In this document: one piece after another, positions 62,864 through 64,000 of the stretch
Position numbering within the stretch: position 1 is the first letter of the stretch
How the letters are laid out: each line of letters opens with the position of its first letter
Origin: Flavobacterium wongokense
GTDB lineage: Bacteria; Bacteroidota; Bacteroidia; Flavobacteriales; Flavobacteriaceae
DNA length: 64,000 bases
Direction of reading: 5' to 3'
Assembly (NCBI RefSeq): GCF_021608265.1
Contig: NZ_JAKIHP010000004.1
Location: 1 to 64,000, forward strand
Notes under the pieces: model-generated
Database searches by the model: none
What the model was told of the DNA's origin: nothing
The model's input: the letters and a program-made list of their open reading frames with translations, nothing else
Translations under genes and position numbers: made by a program

Positions 62864-64000
62864 ATGAAAGAACTTCAATATTTAAACAAATACTTTGTAA
62901 AATATAAATTCCATTTTTTATTAGGAATTATCATCACAATCGTAGCCCAGATTTTTTTCGTTTATGTTGCCAAACTGGTAAGCAAATCGTTTACTGACAT
63001 TGACCATTACCTAAAAAAAGAGATAACTTATGATGTTGTAAAAACTGCCTTAATCCACAATCTTTTTTGGATTTTGGCTACGGCATTGATTGCAGGCATT
63101 TTAACTTTTTTGATGCGTCAAACGCTTATCGTGATGTCGCGTCATGTGGAGTTTGATTTGAAAAATGAAGTCTTCAGGCATTACGAAGTGCTGGATCAAA
63201 ATTTTTACAAACGCAATCGTACCGGAGATTTGATGAACCGCATCAGCGAAGACGTTGGCAAAGTCCGCCAGTATGTTGGGCCGGCCGTAATGTATACCAT
63301 TAATACCTGCATCCGTTTTACGGTTGTCATTATATATATGTATAATGTTTCGCCTCGTCTGACCTTATACACCATATTGCCTTTACCAATTGTTGCCTAC
63401 ATCATTTTCAAATTAAGCCAGGAAATCAATAAGCGCAGTACCATTTTTCAGCAATATCTATCAAAGGTATTTACTTTTACTCAGGAAATTTTCTCCGGAA
63501 TCCGTGTGGTAAAAGCCTATGGCCTGGAAAAACAGTATCAGGATAATTATGATGGGATTGCAAAAGAAAGCAAAGCCAAAAGCATGAGCCTGGCGCGGAT
63601 ACAATCGCTTTTTGGCCCGTTGATGATTGGGCTGATTGGCGTGAGCAACCTGATTGTAATTTATTTTGGCGGCATTATGGTCATTGACGGAACAATCAAG
63701 GATATTGGCACCATAGCCGAATTTATCATGTATGTCAACATGCTTACTTTCCCTGTGGCAACTATTGGCTGGGTTTCTTCGTTGGTTCAGGAAGCAGAAG
63801 CTTCACAGAAACGCATCAACGAATTCCTGAAAATAGAACCTGAAATCAAAAATAAAACGATTGGAACTATTGCCATTGAAGGCGAAATCGAATTCAAAAA
63901 TGTGACTTTCACGTATGACGACACCAATATCACGGCCTTAGAAAATATTTCATTCAAGGTAAAAAAGGGAGAAACACTGGCAATCCTTGGCAAAACAGGT
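62864..64000 (+). CDS. MsbA-type ABC exporter, partial
   Basis: The frame opens at ATG 62864 and runs off the window after 379 codons. It begins MKELQYLNKYFVKYKFHF and has the six-helix membrane domain typical of lipid/drug exporters, with the conserved YKRNRTGDLMNRISEDV segment near 120. The nucleotide-binding domain has just started: FKNVTFTYDD, then the window ends inside the Walker A motif (GKTG). A lipid A or drug export role is likely by family. Confidence 0.92.
   Translation, partial: MKELQYLNKYFVKYKFHFLLGIIITIVAQIFFVYVAKLVSKSFTDIDHYLKKEITYDVVKTALIHNLFWILATALIAGILTFLMRQTLIVMSRHVEFDLKNEVFRHYEVLDQNFYKRNRTGDLMNRISEDVGKVRQYVGPAVMYTINTCIRFTVVIIYMYNVSPRLTLYTILPLPIVAYIIFKLSQEINKRSTIFQQYLSKVFTFTQEIFSGIRVVKAYGLEKQYQDNYDGIAKESKAKSMSLARIQSLFGPLMIGLIGVSNLIVIYFGGIMVIDGTIKDIGTIAEFIMYVNMLTFPVATIGWVSSLVQEAEASQKRINEFLKIEPEIKNKTIGTIAIEGEIEFKNVTFTYDDTNITALENISFKVKKGETLAILGKTG

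Overview
The window is a chromosomal piece of a Flavobacteriaceae bacterium, most likely Flavobacterium or a close relative. The evidence is AT-rich intergenic DNA, many promoters of the Bacteroidota type (TAnnTTTG at -7), few Shine-Dalgarno sequences, several secreted proteins with type IX secretion (T9SS) C-terminal tails, lipoboxes, a BshB1-type bacillithiol gene and a long NusB. No rRNA, phage, insertion sequence or CRISPR array was seen. Both ends cut through genes.

Left part (1-11,060): a truncated secreted protein made of tandem calcium/metal-binding MopE-like repeats. It is followed on the minus strand by an exopolysaccharide start-up operon with its own promoter and terminator: Wza-like exporter, Wzc-like tyrosine kinase, NDP-sugar epimerase, two NDP-sugar dehydrogenases and dTDP-glucose 4,6-dehydratase. 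No glycosyltransferase is present. recR lies upstream.

11,200-24,800: housekeeping and transport genes (sodium:solute symporter, CoA-binding protein, MarC, CtlX-like citrulline hydrolase, a 58-residue lipoprotein). Then comes a vitamin B12 locus: btuB behind a cobalamin riboswitch, a divergent T9SS protein and btuF-btuC-btuD. tRNA/rRNA modification genes and rmuC follow.

24,900-33,900: a tandemly duplicated two-gene module, a diheme c-type cytochrome lipoprotein followed by a T9SS-secreted FG-GAP/ASPIC-UnbV protein. Beside it is a divergent cluster with a DUF5777 beta-barrel, an OB-fold protein, a monoheme protein and a secreted YceI protein. This looks like an envelope redox region.

33,900-46,300: Kir-type potassium channel, acetyltransferase, DUF3667 protein, M28 peptidase, tRNA-His, bshB1, isochorismate synthase with a hotdog thioesterase (menaquinone), a beta-helix lipoprotein and purL.

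46,350-52,550: a stress/detoxification cluster (Ohr/OsmC, DMT transporter, nitronate monooxygenase, NTF2-like, cupin, DJ-1/PfpI, a degenerate SDR, tautomerase, cytoplasmic YceI) next to a Crp/Fnr-family regulator. Three transcription units start with the same CRP-like palindrome, each exactly 36 bp from the -7 element. This is the clearest undescribed regulatory circuit in the window.

52,600-64,000: a cold shock protein, an SDR-AraC-metallohydrolase cluster behind unusual inverted repeats, pepT with a lysine-rich tail next to a dispersed palindromic element, the nusB-DUF1573-yajC operon, leucine dehydrogenase, and the start of an MsbA-type ABC exporter cut at the Walker A motif.
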